Source: Vibrio pelagius
Lineage (GTDB): Bacteria > Pseudomonadota > Gammaproteobacteria > Enterobacterales > Vibrionaceae
Length of the DNA stretch: 64,000 bases
Assembly (NCBI RefSeq): GCF_024347575.1
Contig: NZ_AP025503.1
Coordinates: 1 to 64,000 of the forward strand
Direction: 5' to 3'
Made by a program: the position numbers and the translations under genes. Of the stretch, positions 56,494 to 64,000 are shown piece after piece (position 1 is the first letter of the stretch; every line of letters begins with the position of its first letter). Under the pieces are notes generated by a model. It ran no database searches. It worked only from the letters and a program-made list of their open reading frames with translations, and was not told where the DNA came from.

Positions 56494-57066
56494 TTAAACC
56501 AGTTTGCTTTGTAACCAACAACGGGAGAATTTGAGGTCTTTCTCTATTAAGCTTGCACTGCATTCAAGCAGTTCGCTGATCTCCTGGTTTCGCATCCCCA
56601 TCAGATACTTGAGTTTTAGCGCTTGCGATTGGCGAGGGTAGTGGATGCTGAAGTTATCGATGGCTTTATCCATCATCATAAACTGTTCAAACTTGTCGCC
56701 GTCATTGTCGCTTACCATCGTCATTTGCTGGCGCTTTTGTGCCTGTAGATGACGAGCGTTATCGATAAGAATCTGGCGCATTACTTTAGCTGCCATCAAA
56801 AAGAACTCTTTTTTGTTCTCGATTGATTGCAGATCTGAAGAGGATATTTTCAGGTAGGCATCGTGAATTAATGCGGTGGTGCTATTCATGCTGTCACTCA
56901 GCACTTGGTTATCAGTGCCGTACTTCTGTGCGCTACGAGTGCGCTCTTGCTGGGCGATCTGGCGAAGCTGTAAGTAAGCGAATTGATACAGGTCTGCTTC
57001 GGCGCTTTTGTCGCCGGATTGCCATTGGTGGATGATCTGTGTGATATCTGGAGTTGTTGCTTCCAT
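56494..57066 (-). CDS. ecfP: ECF sigma factor EcfP-like (ECF43 type)
   Basis: 190 aa. Region 2 (about 15-100; QSGDKSAEADLYQFAYLQLRQIA and FLMAAKVMRQILIDNARH) and region 4 (about 135-188; LKLKYLMGMRNQEISELLECSASLIEKDLKFSR) of a sigma-70/ECF factor of the kinase-linked type. Where most ECF factors carry acidic residues in region 2.2, this has NSTTALIHDAYLKI, with Thr63 at the position phosphorylated by PknT in V. parahaemolyticus EcfP (recalled from the literature). No anti-sigma gene is adjacent. Its start overlaps the preceding stop (TAATG), so translation is coupled. Confidence 0.85.
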   Translation of the reverse strand: MEATTPDITQIIHQWQSGDKSAEADLYQFAYLQLRQIAQQERTRSAQKYGTDNQVLSDSMNSTTALIHDAYLKISSSDLQSIENKKEFFLMAAKVMRQILIDNARHLQAQKRQQMTMVSDNDGDKFEQFMMMDKAIDNFSIHYPRQSQALKLKYLMGMRNQEISELLECSASLIEKDLKFSRCWLQSKLV

Positions 57067-58502
57067 TAGCTGTTAGACCTCACTTTAGTAAACTCAGAAA
57101 CAGATAGGGTGCTGATATTATGGGATTTATCTGGGTTTAGCGAAATTTTTTGTTTGAATCTATAGAGGATGCCTTGGTCCCAGTTCTTACCTGCAGGCAA
57201 GTATTCCCACGCAGTGAAATGTTGTTGAGGTACAGAGTCGTACCAACGAACAGCAACATTCATCTGAGCAAGGGATACCGTTGGATCTGGGTTGCTTAGC
57301 CACCACATATCACCAAACTTTTCCGTCACATCCTTTGTGTATTGCTGGTGGTTTGTTGGGCAGGCTTCAGATTCACTAGGCCCTAACAGAACGCGTTTAT
57401 CTTTAACCAATAGACACTCTGTGATGATGTCGGCGTGCTGATATTGAGTGTGTTGCCAGACACCTTCGTAAGGGATGTGGTTACCACGCTCATTGGTGTA
57501 GGTGAACCAGATCATCTCACTCTTGTTAGCATGACGAACGTGCTCCTTTTGGCCCAAGCCTTGGGTTTTCTCCATCAGGAGTTCGGTCTCGGTATCGAAA
57601 TCCAAAGCGACCGTTCGATATTTCCAGTCCCCTTCATCGTCGAAGTCTTCGATTGAGAAGCCACTTAGATCGTGGCGGGTGCAACCTGTTTGTGCGCAGC
57701 TAGTAAAGCCTGTCCAGCCATCGCCGATGGATAATGGTTCACGGATGATTTCTTGAGGTGTGTGGTAAGGGAGTAGGTTACAGCCGTTGAAATAGTCACC
57801 CGTTCCCGGGAACTGAATCAGCTCAGTGTCGGTAATTTGGTAGCTTAGCTCGCCAATGGGCCCCTTATATTTTGGGTTGGCGCGATGAGCCAAATCGTAG
57901 AAGCAGGCTCTTCCCGCGTAATCTTTTTTGGCGATGATGATGTTGTGCAGCACTTTGTCTTTTGGAGAGAAAATGATCTCCTCAGAGGCAAAGTTGTCTT
58001 TGATGTACTCCTGACTCTGATTCAGATGCTCAGCTGCTTCCTTAACGGAAACCAACTCGATACCAAGGTCTTGGTCATCTAGGTAGCTCAAATCTAGCTT
58101 CTTAAGCTTCTTTTGAAACTCGACGTCCGACAACACCTTACTGGCTAAGATGATCTCATCGCGATGCTCCGGCGTGTCGTCGAGCGACAACAACAGGCGC
58201 GTCATGTTGATACTGCGGCTTGGGCGCGTCGATGACAACGTTGGTGTAATGACTTCTTGGCCAGATAGAGTGGTCAGTAAGTAGCCCGAGTTATCGGTGC
58301 CAATAAAGAAACTCACGATATCACCGGAGTTGTATTGGAACGCCCCTTTGTCTGTGGTGCCGGTGAGGTTTGAGCTGGTCTCATAGTAGAGTCCAGAAAC
58401 TGGCGAATCAATAAAGTACCCAGTCAGAGATTGGTTATTTTCAGCGTGCGCGCTTAGGCTCAAAGCGCACGTTACAATACAAGGTAAGAGAGCTTTTTTC
58501 AT
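57066..58502 (-). CDS. Exported protein between kinase and sigma factor, unknown function
   Basis: 478 aa with a signal peptide (MKKALLPCIVTCALSLSAHAEN). The mature protein begins with a pattern common in exported gammaproteobacterial proteins (LTGYFIDSPVSGLYYETSS... GTTDKGAFQYNSGDIVSFFIG, about 26-70). The rest has paired cysteines (RACFYD, GCNLLP, SCAQTGCTRHD, ECLLV, EACPTNH) suggesting a periplasmic or surface fold with disulfides. It is 2 bp after the kinase stop and shares 1 bp with the sigma start, so expression is tied to both. It could be the signal sensor or a modulator. I do not recognise a named family. Confidence 0.8.
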   Translation of the reverse strand: MKKALLPCIVTCALSLSAHAENNQSLTGYFIDSPVSGLYYETSSNLTGTTDKGAFQYNSGDIVSFFIGTDNSGYLLTTLSGQEVITPTLSSTRPSRSINMTRLLLSLDDTPEHRDEIILASKVLSDVEFQKKLKKLDLSYLDDQDLGIELVSVKEAAEHLNQSQEYIKDNFASEEIIFSPKDKVLHNIIIAKKDYAGRACFYDLAHRANPKYKGPIGELSYQITDTELIQFPGTGDYFNGCNLLPYHTPQEIIREPLSIGDGWTGFTSCAQTGCTRHDLSGFSIEDFDDEGDWKYRTVALDFDTETELLMEKTQGLGQKEHVRHANKSEMIWFTYTNERGNHIPYEGVWQHTQYQHADIITECLLVKDKRVLLGPSESEACPTNHQQYTKDVTEKFGDMWWLSNPDPTVSLAQMNVAVRWYDSVPQQHFTAWEYLPAGKNWDQGILYRFKQKISLNPDKSHNISTLSVSEFTKVRSNS

Positions 58503-58504
58503 AA

Positions 58505-59842
58505 TCAGTTACTGGATGAATTTGGTTTGTTTTTATTAGTCACGGATTTTTCGGGTGCTGGTGTTAGCATCGCCAATAGCATTTTTTGCTTCACGTCTTT
58601 GGGTAAATCTGGGTTCGAAAGTATGCGACGCCTGGTGAGTTCGAGCATGGTCCCCACCGACATTTTGGCAGCATCACTGCCCTTAGCATGAAACAGCAGG
58701 CTTGTTACCTCGTACATCATCTCCTCGGCAACCTGTTTCTCTTTTTGCAGTTGCAGATTTTTGTGGAAGATTGCGGTTGAAAAGGAGGCGCCTGAAATCA
58801 ATAAAAGAATAGTGAGAGCACTCTGTACTGGACGACGTTTCAGTAGTTTGGATAGAGTGTGGAGCGGGTGCTTCTCGCGGAGCGAGATAGGTCTGCACTC
58901 CAATATTCGGACGATATCTTGGCGCAATTCGCCCACACTGGCATAGCGCCGACTAGGTTCATCTTGTGTCGCCTTTTCAACAATAAGATCGATATCCAAG
59001 TTGGGTGAAGAATCGAAGATCAGCGCTAGAATTTTACCTAATGAATAAATATCGCTTTGTTGAGTTAAAAACTGTCCCGCAGCTTGTTCTGGGCTTGCAT
59101 AAGCCTTGCTGTAAGCTGTGAGCAGAGATGCGTCGGTGTTTTTGTCCGGTACTGGTTGCTTAACTTTTTGAGTCAGGTTGAAATCCAAAATCTTAGGTGA
59201 ACCTAGCGGGTCAATTAAGATGTTCTCTGGTTTGAGATCTGCGTGTAATACCTGCTTTTGGTGCGCGTGCTCAATGGCGGAACACACCTCTTTGAAGAGG
59301 TTAAGCTTTTGCTTTTCACTCAATATACGATTCTGCAAATGCAGTGAGAGCGTCTCACCTTCTACACGTTCCATGACGATGTAGACCGACTCCTCATAGA
59401 CCCCACCATCAAACACTTTGGCGATGCAAGGGTGGTTGAGATGAGCAAGCAACTGCGCTTCTTGAAATAGTGCATGTTCCCCGAGGATATGCGAGAGGGC
59501 TGGTTGAATGAATTTCACCGCCAAATCTTGCTCAAAGGTTCTGTCCGCCCGGCTCGCCGCGTAAACAATACCCATACCACCACGACCCAGTTCATGAGAG
59601 ATCTGGTACTTGTCGACTAGTGTGTTGGTGAGGTCGAACTCTGCTTCAGTTGCTTGCTGTGCGTGGAAGCCGAACAGCGATGTGATCTGCTCTGATGGTC
59701 CCTCGTTCACAAGAGGAAGAATTTGCTGGTATAAGCCGGGCTGTTCAGCCTTTAATCGCTCTAGATAAAGACGTTTTTCTCTATCTGATAGATCCATGAG
59801 GTGATAGAAAACTTCAGTGGACCCACTGCTTTTATTTTGCAC
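58505..59842 (-). CDS. pknT: Membrane Ser/Thr protein kinase PknT-like
   Basis: 445 aa: N-terminal extension (1-75), Hanks-type kinase domain (about 78-320) and one membrane helix (about 339-359), leaving a C-terminal tail of about 85 aa outside. Motifs: glycine loop GRGGMG (86-91), Lys110 in AVKF, catalytic loop HADLKPEN with Asp202 and Asn207, metal-binding Asp220 in DFN (instead of DFG), and SPEQ near 250. The usual HRD is HAD. It is first gene of a four-gene operon with the ECF sigma factor; the V. parahaemolyticus counterpart PknT phosphorylates EcfP. No PASTA repeats. Confidence 0.88.
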   Translation of the reverse strand: MQNKSSGSTEVFYHLMDLSDREKRLYLERLKAEQPGLYQQILPLVNEGPSEQITSLFGFHAQQATEAEFDLTNTLVDKYQISHELGRGGMGIVYAASRADRTFEQDLAVKFIQPALSHILGEHALFQEAQLLAHLNHPCIAKVFDGGVYEESVYIVMERVEGETLSLHLQNRILSEKQKLNLFKEVCSAIEHAHQKQVLHADLKPENILIDPLGSPKILDFNLTQKVKQPVPDKNTDASLLTAYSKAYASPEQAAGQFLTQQSDIYSLGKILALIFDSSPNLDIDLIVEKATQDEPSRRYASVGELRQDIVRILECRPISLREKHPLHTLSKLLKRRPVQSALTILLLISGASFSTAIFHKNLQLQKEKQVAEEMMYEVTSLLFHAKGSDAAKMSVGTMLELTRRRILSNPDLPKDVKQKMLLAMLTPAPEKSVTNKNKPNSSSN

Positions 59843-60139
59843 AACTGATCTTTTTTGTTTTTTATTATTTGGGCATTCTATAAGAGTTTTTGATGTTTTT
59901 TCGACATTTTTATCAATTACATATGAAAAAATGAGCTAACGAGTCGCATTTTTGAGAAAGCGGGTGAGAATTTCAACGTGTGATCTTCTCCCCAAAATTT
60001 GATTCTTACTTTTTCTATCTAGAAGTTGAAATTCTGTAAATGCATGAGGGTGTATTTATCGGTGAAGGTTATCGAAATTGCTCTCAACCCCCGTTTGTTT
60101 CGTATTGCTGGTGACTCACTAAAATGAGGTTACAAAGAT
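59843..60139. other. Divergent promoter region of the kinase operon and the nqrB-like gene
   Basis: 297 bp, AT-rich, no gene. It must contain both promoters. No operator was recognised. Confidence 0.5.
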
Positions 60140-61381
60140 ATGAAATTGAAGAAGTGGATAGAGGGTGTCTCCCCTCAATTCGAAGCGGGTGGTAAGTACG
60201 AAAAGTGGTACCCCTTATATGAAGCAGCCGCGACCATATTCTATACCCCCGGTCATGTGAACAAAGGGCTAACCCATGTTCGAGACAGCATCGATCTCAA
60301 ACGCATTATGATCATGGTGTGGCTAGCGACTTTTCCTGCGATGTTTTGGGGTATGTATAACGTCGGTCACCAAGCTGTCATGGGATTGAGTGCGACTTAC
60401 TCTGGCGCAGAGCTGTTAGTGGTTATTGAGGGAAACTGGCGCTTGGCTTGGGCCTTTGGTAGCGCAGAAGCGCTCACATCGAGTGGTTGGCTGAGCCAGA
60501 TGTGGTTGGGTGCGCTCTATTTCTTACCTGTTTATGCCACCGTGTTTGTTGTAGGGGGCTTTTGGGAGGTGTTGTTTGCCATAGTGCGCAAGCATGAGGT
60601 GAACGAGGGCTTTTTCGTTAGTTCGGTGCTGTTTGCTCTGATACTGCCGCCAACGATTCCACTTTGGCAAGCGGCATTAGGTATCACCTTCGGTATTGTG
60701 GTTGCCAAAGAGATCTTTGGTGGTACGGGCCGTAACTTCCTTAACCCAGCGCTTGCGGGGCGTGCATTTCTCTATTTTGCTTATCCGGCCAACATGTCAG
60801 GCGGCTTAGTATGGGTAGCGGCTGATGGCTATTCTGGTGCAACACCATTGAGTCAATGGTATGAGGGAGGTAATAGTGCACTTCTGAATAACATGACTGG
60901 GGAATCAATTTCTTGGATGGACGCCTTTGTCGGTAATATTCCCGGTTCGATGGGTGAAGTATCGTCGCTGCTAATCATGCTCAGCGGTTTGGCGCTTATT
61001 GCGATGAAGATAGCTTCGTGGCGGATTGTCGCAGGGGTGATAGTTGGTCTTGTTGCTACTTCAAGTCTGCTTAACTTGGTAGGGTCAGAAACCAATGCCA
61101 TGTTCTCTATGCCCTTCTACTGGCATTTTGTACTTGGCGGCGTGGCTTTTGGTACTTTCTTCATGGCGACCGACCCGGTATCTGCAGCCTTTACCAATAA
61201 AGGGAAGTGGGCCTACGGTATTCTGATCGGGGTGATGACAATCGGGATTAGGGTGCTCAACCCAGCCTATCCCGAAGGCATTATGCTCGCAATACTGTTT
61301 GCTAACCTGTTTGCGCCACTGTTTGATTTCATCGTTCGTGAGGGCAACATTAAGCGCAGAAATAGACGCATGGCGCGTTAG
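60140..61381 (+). CDS. Solitary NqrB-like subunit of Na+-translocating NADH:quinone reductase
   Basis: NqrB is the main Na+-channel subunit of the Na+-NQR complex and carries covalent FMN. The 413-aa product resembles V. cholerae NqrB throughout ([89 protein letters not shown]). The FMN-accepting Thr is kept (YSGAT, residue 235; 236 in V. cholerae). No nqrA, C-F, rnf or apbE gene is adjacent, so it is a stand-alone paralogue. Differences cluster in the 76-125 loop. Function unknown: spare subunit, RnfD-like role or a stand-alone channel. Confidence 0.85.
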   Translation: MKLKKWIEGVSPQFEAGGKYEKWYPLYEAAATIFYTPGHVNKGLTHVRDSIDLKRIMIMVWLATFPAMFWGMYNVGHQAVMGLSATYSGAELLVVIEGNWRLAWAFGSAEALTSSGWLSQMWLGALYFLPVYATVFVVGGFWEVLFAIVRKHEVNEGFFVSSVLFALILPPTIPLWQAALGITFGIVVAKEIFGGTGRNFLNPALAGRAFLYFAYPANMSGGLVWVAADGYSGATPLSQWYEGGNSALLNNMTGESISWMDAFVGNIPGSMGEVSSLLIMLSGLALIAMKIASWRIVAGVIVGLVATSSLLNLVGSETNAMFSMPFYWHFVLGGVAFGTFFMATDPVSAAFTNKGKWAYGILIGVMTIGIRVLNPAYPEGIMLAILFANLFAPLFDFIVREGNIKRRNRRMAR

Positions 61382-61459
61382 AGAGAAAGCTTAGGCAGAA
61401 AAAGGGGGCTTATCAGTAAGTCCTCTTTTCAATTTGATTGTTTTGCGATGGGTAGGGAA

Positions 61460-61708
61460 TCACCATCTTAAATCAACGCTGAGTGGCATGTCGCTGCCAC
61501 ACTGCTCACCACACATTTCATCGTAAGCGCTGTTGTGAATTAGGGTGGCTGACGTGATTGATTGGTCATTGAAGTGATCACGCACTTGGTTGAGACTCAT
61601 AAACTTTTTTGGATGGTGGTCACTGTCCATCACCAGTCTACGGTTATGGTCTGTGACTTGATAAGCAAGGTAGATACCGCCTTCAAAAGATTCAATCAGT
61701 AGGTTCAT
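61460..61708 (-). CDS. Small conserved hypothetical protein
   Basis: 82 aa, no signal or membrane segment, with the sequence MNLLIESFEGGIYLAYQVTDHNRR near the start and CGEQCGSDMPL near the end. It may belong to the DUF6482 family of short Vibrio proteins, but that is memory and not certain. It is between the nqrB-like gene and gor, on the minus strand. A ribosome-binding site GGAGTGTGTT precedes the ATG. Confidence 0.7.
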   Translation of the reverse strand: MNLLIESFEGGIYLAYQVTDHNRRLVMDSDHHPKKFMSLNQVRDHFNDQSITSATLIHNSAYDEMCGEQCGSDMPLSVDLRW

Positions 61709-61787
61709 AACACACTCCGATGTTTCGTTAAGAGAAAATCTTTGTCTGTTACGTTGAAATTTTGAGCAAAGTTCAGAGCAGGTACAT

Positions 61788-61814
61788 AAAAAAAGCAGAC
61801 CGAAGCCTGCTTTT
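61788..61814 (-). terminator. Terminator after gor
   Basis: Stem AAAGCAG / CTGCTTT with an 8-nt loop; T-run on the minus strand. Confidence 0.82.
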
Positions 61815-61843
61815 CAAAGTCTAGAGAATGCTTGTGATAGCGA

Positions 61844-63199
61844 TTAACGCATCGTAACAAACTCCTCGGAACCAGTAGGGTGGATAGCCACAACAGAGTC
61901 GAAGTCTGCTTTGGTTGCGCCCATCTTCATTGCTACACCGAAGCCTTGAATCATCTCGTCAACCGTGAAGCCAATGCCGTGTAGACCAACGACCGTTTCT
62001 TCTTCGCCAGCGCATACTAGCTTCATCTTACAAGGTTGACGGTGTTTGGTTACTGCTGTGTACATTGCAGTAAAGCCAGACGTGTAAACCTTGATGTTGT
62101 CTTTGCCGTACTTCTCTTCAGCTTCTTGAGTCGTTAGACCAATGGTGCCGATTGGTGGATGGCTGAATACAACAGTAGGAACAAGATCGTAGTCCATCTT
62201 CGCGTTGGTTTTACCGTTGAATAGGCGCTCAGAAAGCTGACGACCCGCTTTAACAGCCACTGGTGTTAGCTCGATACCACCTTCCATGATGTCACCTACA
62301 CAGTAGATGCCAGGAACGTTAGTCGTTTGGTACTCGTCTACCTTGATGTAGCCGCGGTCGTTCGTTTCAACGCCCGTTGATGCTAGGTTGATCGCATCAG
62401 TTGCTGGGTGACGACCGATAGCCCAGATTAGGGTATCAACATTTTGGCTCTCACCGTTTTCTAGATGCAGAGTTAGGCTACCATCTGCTTCTTTAACCAC
62501 TTCTTTGGGTACAGAATGAGTGTGTAGCGTTGGACCTTCTGCGTCCATCACTTCTACTAGCGTTTCGATGATCATTGGGTCGAAGCTGCGTAGTGGAGAC
62601 TCTTTACGGCAGAATAGGTGTGTTTCTGTGCCTAGTGCGTGCAGAACGCCAGCAATCTCAACTGCGATGTAACCAGCACCGATAACCGCAACACGTTTTG
62701 GTTGCTCTGCAAGCTCGAAGAAGCCATTTGAATCAATGCCGTATTCAGCACCTGGAATGTTTGGAATCGTAGGACGACCACCCACTGCGATCAGGATGTG
62801 ATCGGCTGTGTAGTGTTCACCGTTCACTTCAACCGTTTTCTCGTCAACAAACTTAGCAAAGCCTTTAATCACATTAACTTTGTTGTTGCCTAGAACACGA
62901 TCGTAAGATTGGTGGATACGACCAATATAAGCTTGGCGGCTCTCAACCAGTTTACTCCAGTCGAAGCCTTTTACATCTACATCGAAGCCGTAGTCTTCTG
63001 CGTATAGGTTCATCGCTTCTGCAACTTGAGCACCGTGCCACATGACCTTTTTAGGAACACAGCCAACGTTTACACATGTGCCGCCTAGGTCTTGTGCTTC
63101 GATAAGTGCAACCTTTGCGCCGTACATTGCTGCACGGTTTGCTGATGCGATACCGCCGCTGCCACCGCCGATACAGATATAATCAAAATGAGTCGCCAT
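61844..63199 (-). CDS. gor: Glutathione reductase
   Basis: A FAD- and NADPH-dependent flavoprotein that regenerates reduced glutathione. 451 aa from the ATG at 63199 ([16 protein letters not shown]), matching E. coli Gor (450 aa) and preceded by GGAGAAAGTA; 13 upstream in-frame codons are not conserved. Redox-active cysteines C42 and C47 in [18 protein letters not shown]-binding [13 protein letters not shown] near 175, and the C-terminal His-Glu of [12 protein letters not shown] are present. It lies beside rlmJ, as in E. coli. Confidence 0.96.
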   Translation of the reverse strand: MATHFDYICIGGGSGGIASANRAAMYGAKVALIEAQDLGGTCVNVGCVPKKVMWHGAQVAEAMNLYAEDYGFDVDVKGFDWSKLVESRQAYIGRIHQSYDRVLGNNKVNVIKGFAKFVDEKTVEVNGEHYTADHILIAVGGRPTIPNIPGAEYGIDSNGFFELAEQPKRVAVIGAGYIAVEIAGVLHALGTETHLFCRKESPLRSFDPMIIETLVEVMDAEGPTLHTHSVPKEVVKEADGSLTLHLENGESQNVDTLIWAIGRHPATDAINLASTGVETNDRGYIKVDEYQTTNVPGIYCVGDIMEGGIELTPVAVKAGRQLSERLFNGKTNAKMDYDLVPTVVFSHPPIGTIGLTTQEAEEKYGKDNIKVYTSGFTAMYTAVTKHRQPCKMKLVCAGEEETVVGLHGIGFTVDEMIQGFGVAMKMGATKADFDSVVAIHPTGSEEFVTMR

Positions 63200-63396
63200 T
63201 ACTTTCTCCAAGAGCTTATTAATTTTGTTGATAACCATTACATTGGGGTGCGTCTGAGTGAACTCAACGCTATCAACATGAATTGTTACCTATCCTATGC
63301 TGCTATCATAAATCGAGTCTAGCAATTTACTAAATGGGAAAAAGTGACATTGCTTATGACAAATAGCGATGAAAGGATAGGAAAATGGAATCAGAG

Positions 63397-64000
63397 TTAT
63401 TCAGGAACGATCCAGTCGACTTTCCAGTGGCCAGTTGCTGGCGCAATGGCGTCTTTGAGGAACGGCAGAATCTCTTTCATCTGGCTTTCCAGTTTCCAAG
63501 GTGGGTTAATCACTATCATCCCCGAAGCTGTCATACCGCGTTCATTGGTGTCTGGGGATACACCCAGTTCAATTTGCAGAATTTTGCGAATGCCGAGACC
63601 TTCTAGTCCTTCTATCATATCTTCAATATCGCAGCGGTTAACCACAGGATACCAAATAGCATAAATACCCGTTGCCCAGCGTTTATGGCTTTGGAAAATG
63701 GCGTTGACGACGTCACGATACTCTTTCGCTAGCTCGTAAGGTGGGTCGATCAGAACCAGACCACGACGCTCTTTTGGTGGTAAGCTGCCTTTTAGTCGCT
63801 TGAAGCCATCTTCTTTGTAGATAGAGACTTGGCGATCACGGTGGAACTCTTGCTCAAGCAGTGGATGATCGGCTGGGTGAAGCTCGGTCAGCACCATACG
63901 ATCTTGTTCACGTAGGTGAGCACGAGCAACACGTGGTGAACCTGGGTAGTAACGCAGTTTTTCACCGTTGTTGAGGGTCGCGATAGCGTCTAGGTAGCTT
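63397..64000 (-). CDS. rlmJ: 23S rRNA m6A2030 methyltransferase RlmJ, 5' part outside the window
   Basis: The SAM-dependent enzyme that methylates A2030 of 23S rRNA. The window holds the last 200 codons or so; the frame is open to the right edge (codons SYLDAIATLNNGEKLRYYPGSP precede the first in-frame Met at 63897). The catalytic DPPYE motif (LVLIDPPYELAKEY), the block GIRKILQIELGVSPD and the end TGHWKVDWIVPE match E. coli RlmJ. The start lies beyond base 64000. Confidence 0.93.
   Translation of the reverse strand, partial: SYLDAIATLNNGEKLRYYPGSPRVARAHLREQDRMVLTELHPADHPLLEQEFHRDRQVSIYKEDGFKRLKGSLPPKERRGLVLIDPPYELAKEYRDVVNAIFQSHKRWATGIYAIWYPVVNRCDIEDMIEGLEGLGIRKILQIELGVSPDTNERGMTASGMIVINPPWKLESQMKEILPFLKDAIAPATGHWKVDWIVPE

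Overview
The window reads as a stretch of the main chromosome of a marine Vibrio, beginning at the first base of dnaA. Protein sequences match Vibrio orthologues closely. The gene order dnaA-dnaN-recF-gyrB-ibpA-avtA-glyS-glyQ, fadBA, yigZ-trkH-hemG-rrn, ilvY/ilvC-ubiK-vexBAR and the ecfP/pknT cluster is typical of that genus. The replication origin itself is not visible and presumably lies just left of base 1.

Layout. (1) 1-6155: replication initiation and topology operon dnaA, dnaN, recF, gyrB. (2) 6156-7034: small heat-shock gene ibpA behind a sigma-32-like promoter and a folded leader resembling a ROSE RNA thermometer, flanked by two copies of a 43-bp palindromic repeat. (3) 7162-13899, all on the minus strand: avtA, a MalS-type alpha-amylase, glyS and glyQ. 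(4) 14115-18174: a manganese exporter gene under a yybP-ykoY riboswitch, two small membrane proteins, tusA, a LysR regulator and acuI. (5) 18406-24647: fatty-acid beta-oxidation fadBA with a FadR operator, then yigZ-trkH-hemG. (6) 24718-30837: a complete rrn operon (16S, tRNA-Glu, tRNA-Lys, tRNA-Val, 23S, 5S, tRNA-Ser). (7) 30840-32958: a nested transposon ruin in which an IS630-like element is interrupted by a chimera whose left end is the same IS and whose right end belongs to a 160-bp MITE. (8) 33046-41088: ilvY/ilvC, ubiK and the efflux operon vexRAB with a perfect 24-bp operator. (9) 41234-44735: rep, a cytochrome c5 and a tRNA cluster (Arg, His, Pro, His, Pro plus a broken Pro copy). (10) 45626-51096: an oligopeptide-type ABC importer. 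(11) 51278-59842: a SPOR protein, a cadherin-like lipoprotein and a tight minus-strand operon encoding a Ser/Thr kinase, an exported protein, an ECF sigma factor and an exported cadherin-like protein. (12) 60140-64000: a solitary NqrB paralogue, a small hypothetical, gor and the 3' part of rlmJ.

Most of the window is housekeeping. The parts that merit a second look are the kinase/sigma cluster (matching the EcfP/PknT phospho-sigma system of V. parahaemolyticus, but with uncharacterised exported partners), the orphan NqrB, the RNA-level control elements upstream of ibpA and the manganese exporter gene, and the transposon ruin. The ruin preserves its own empty target site, shows a 3-bp target duplication, and has covarying bases in a hairpin over the transposase ribosome-binding site. 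All calls come from reading the sequence; no database search was run.
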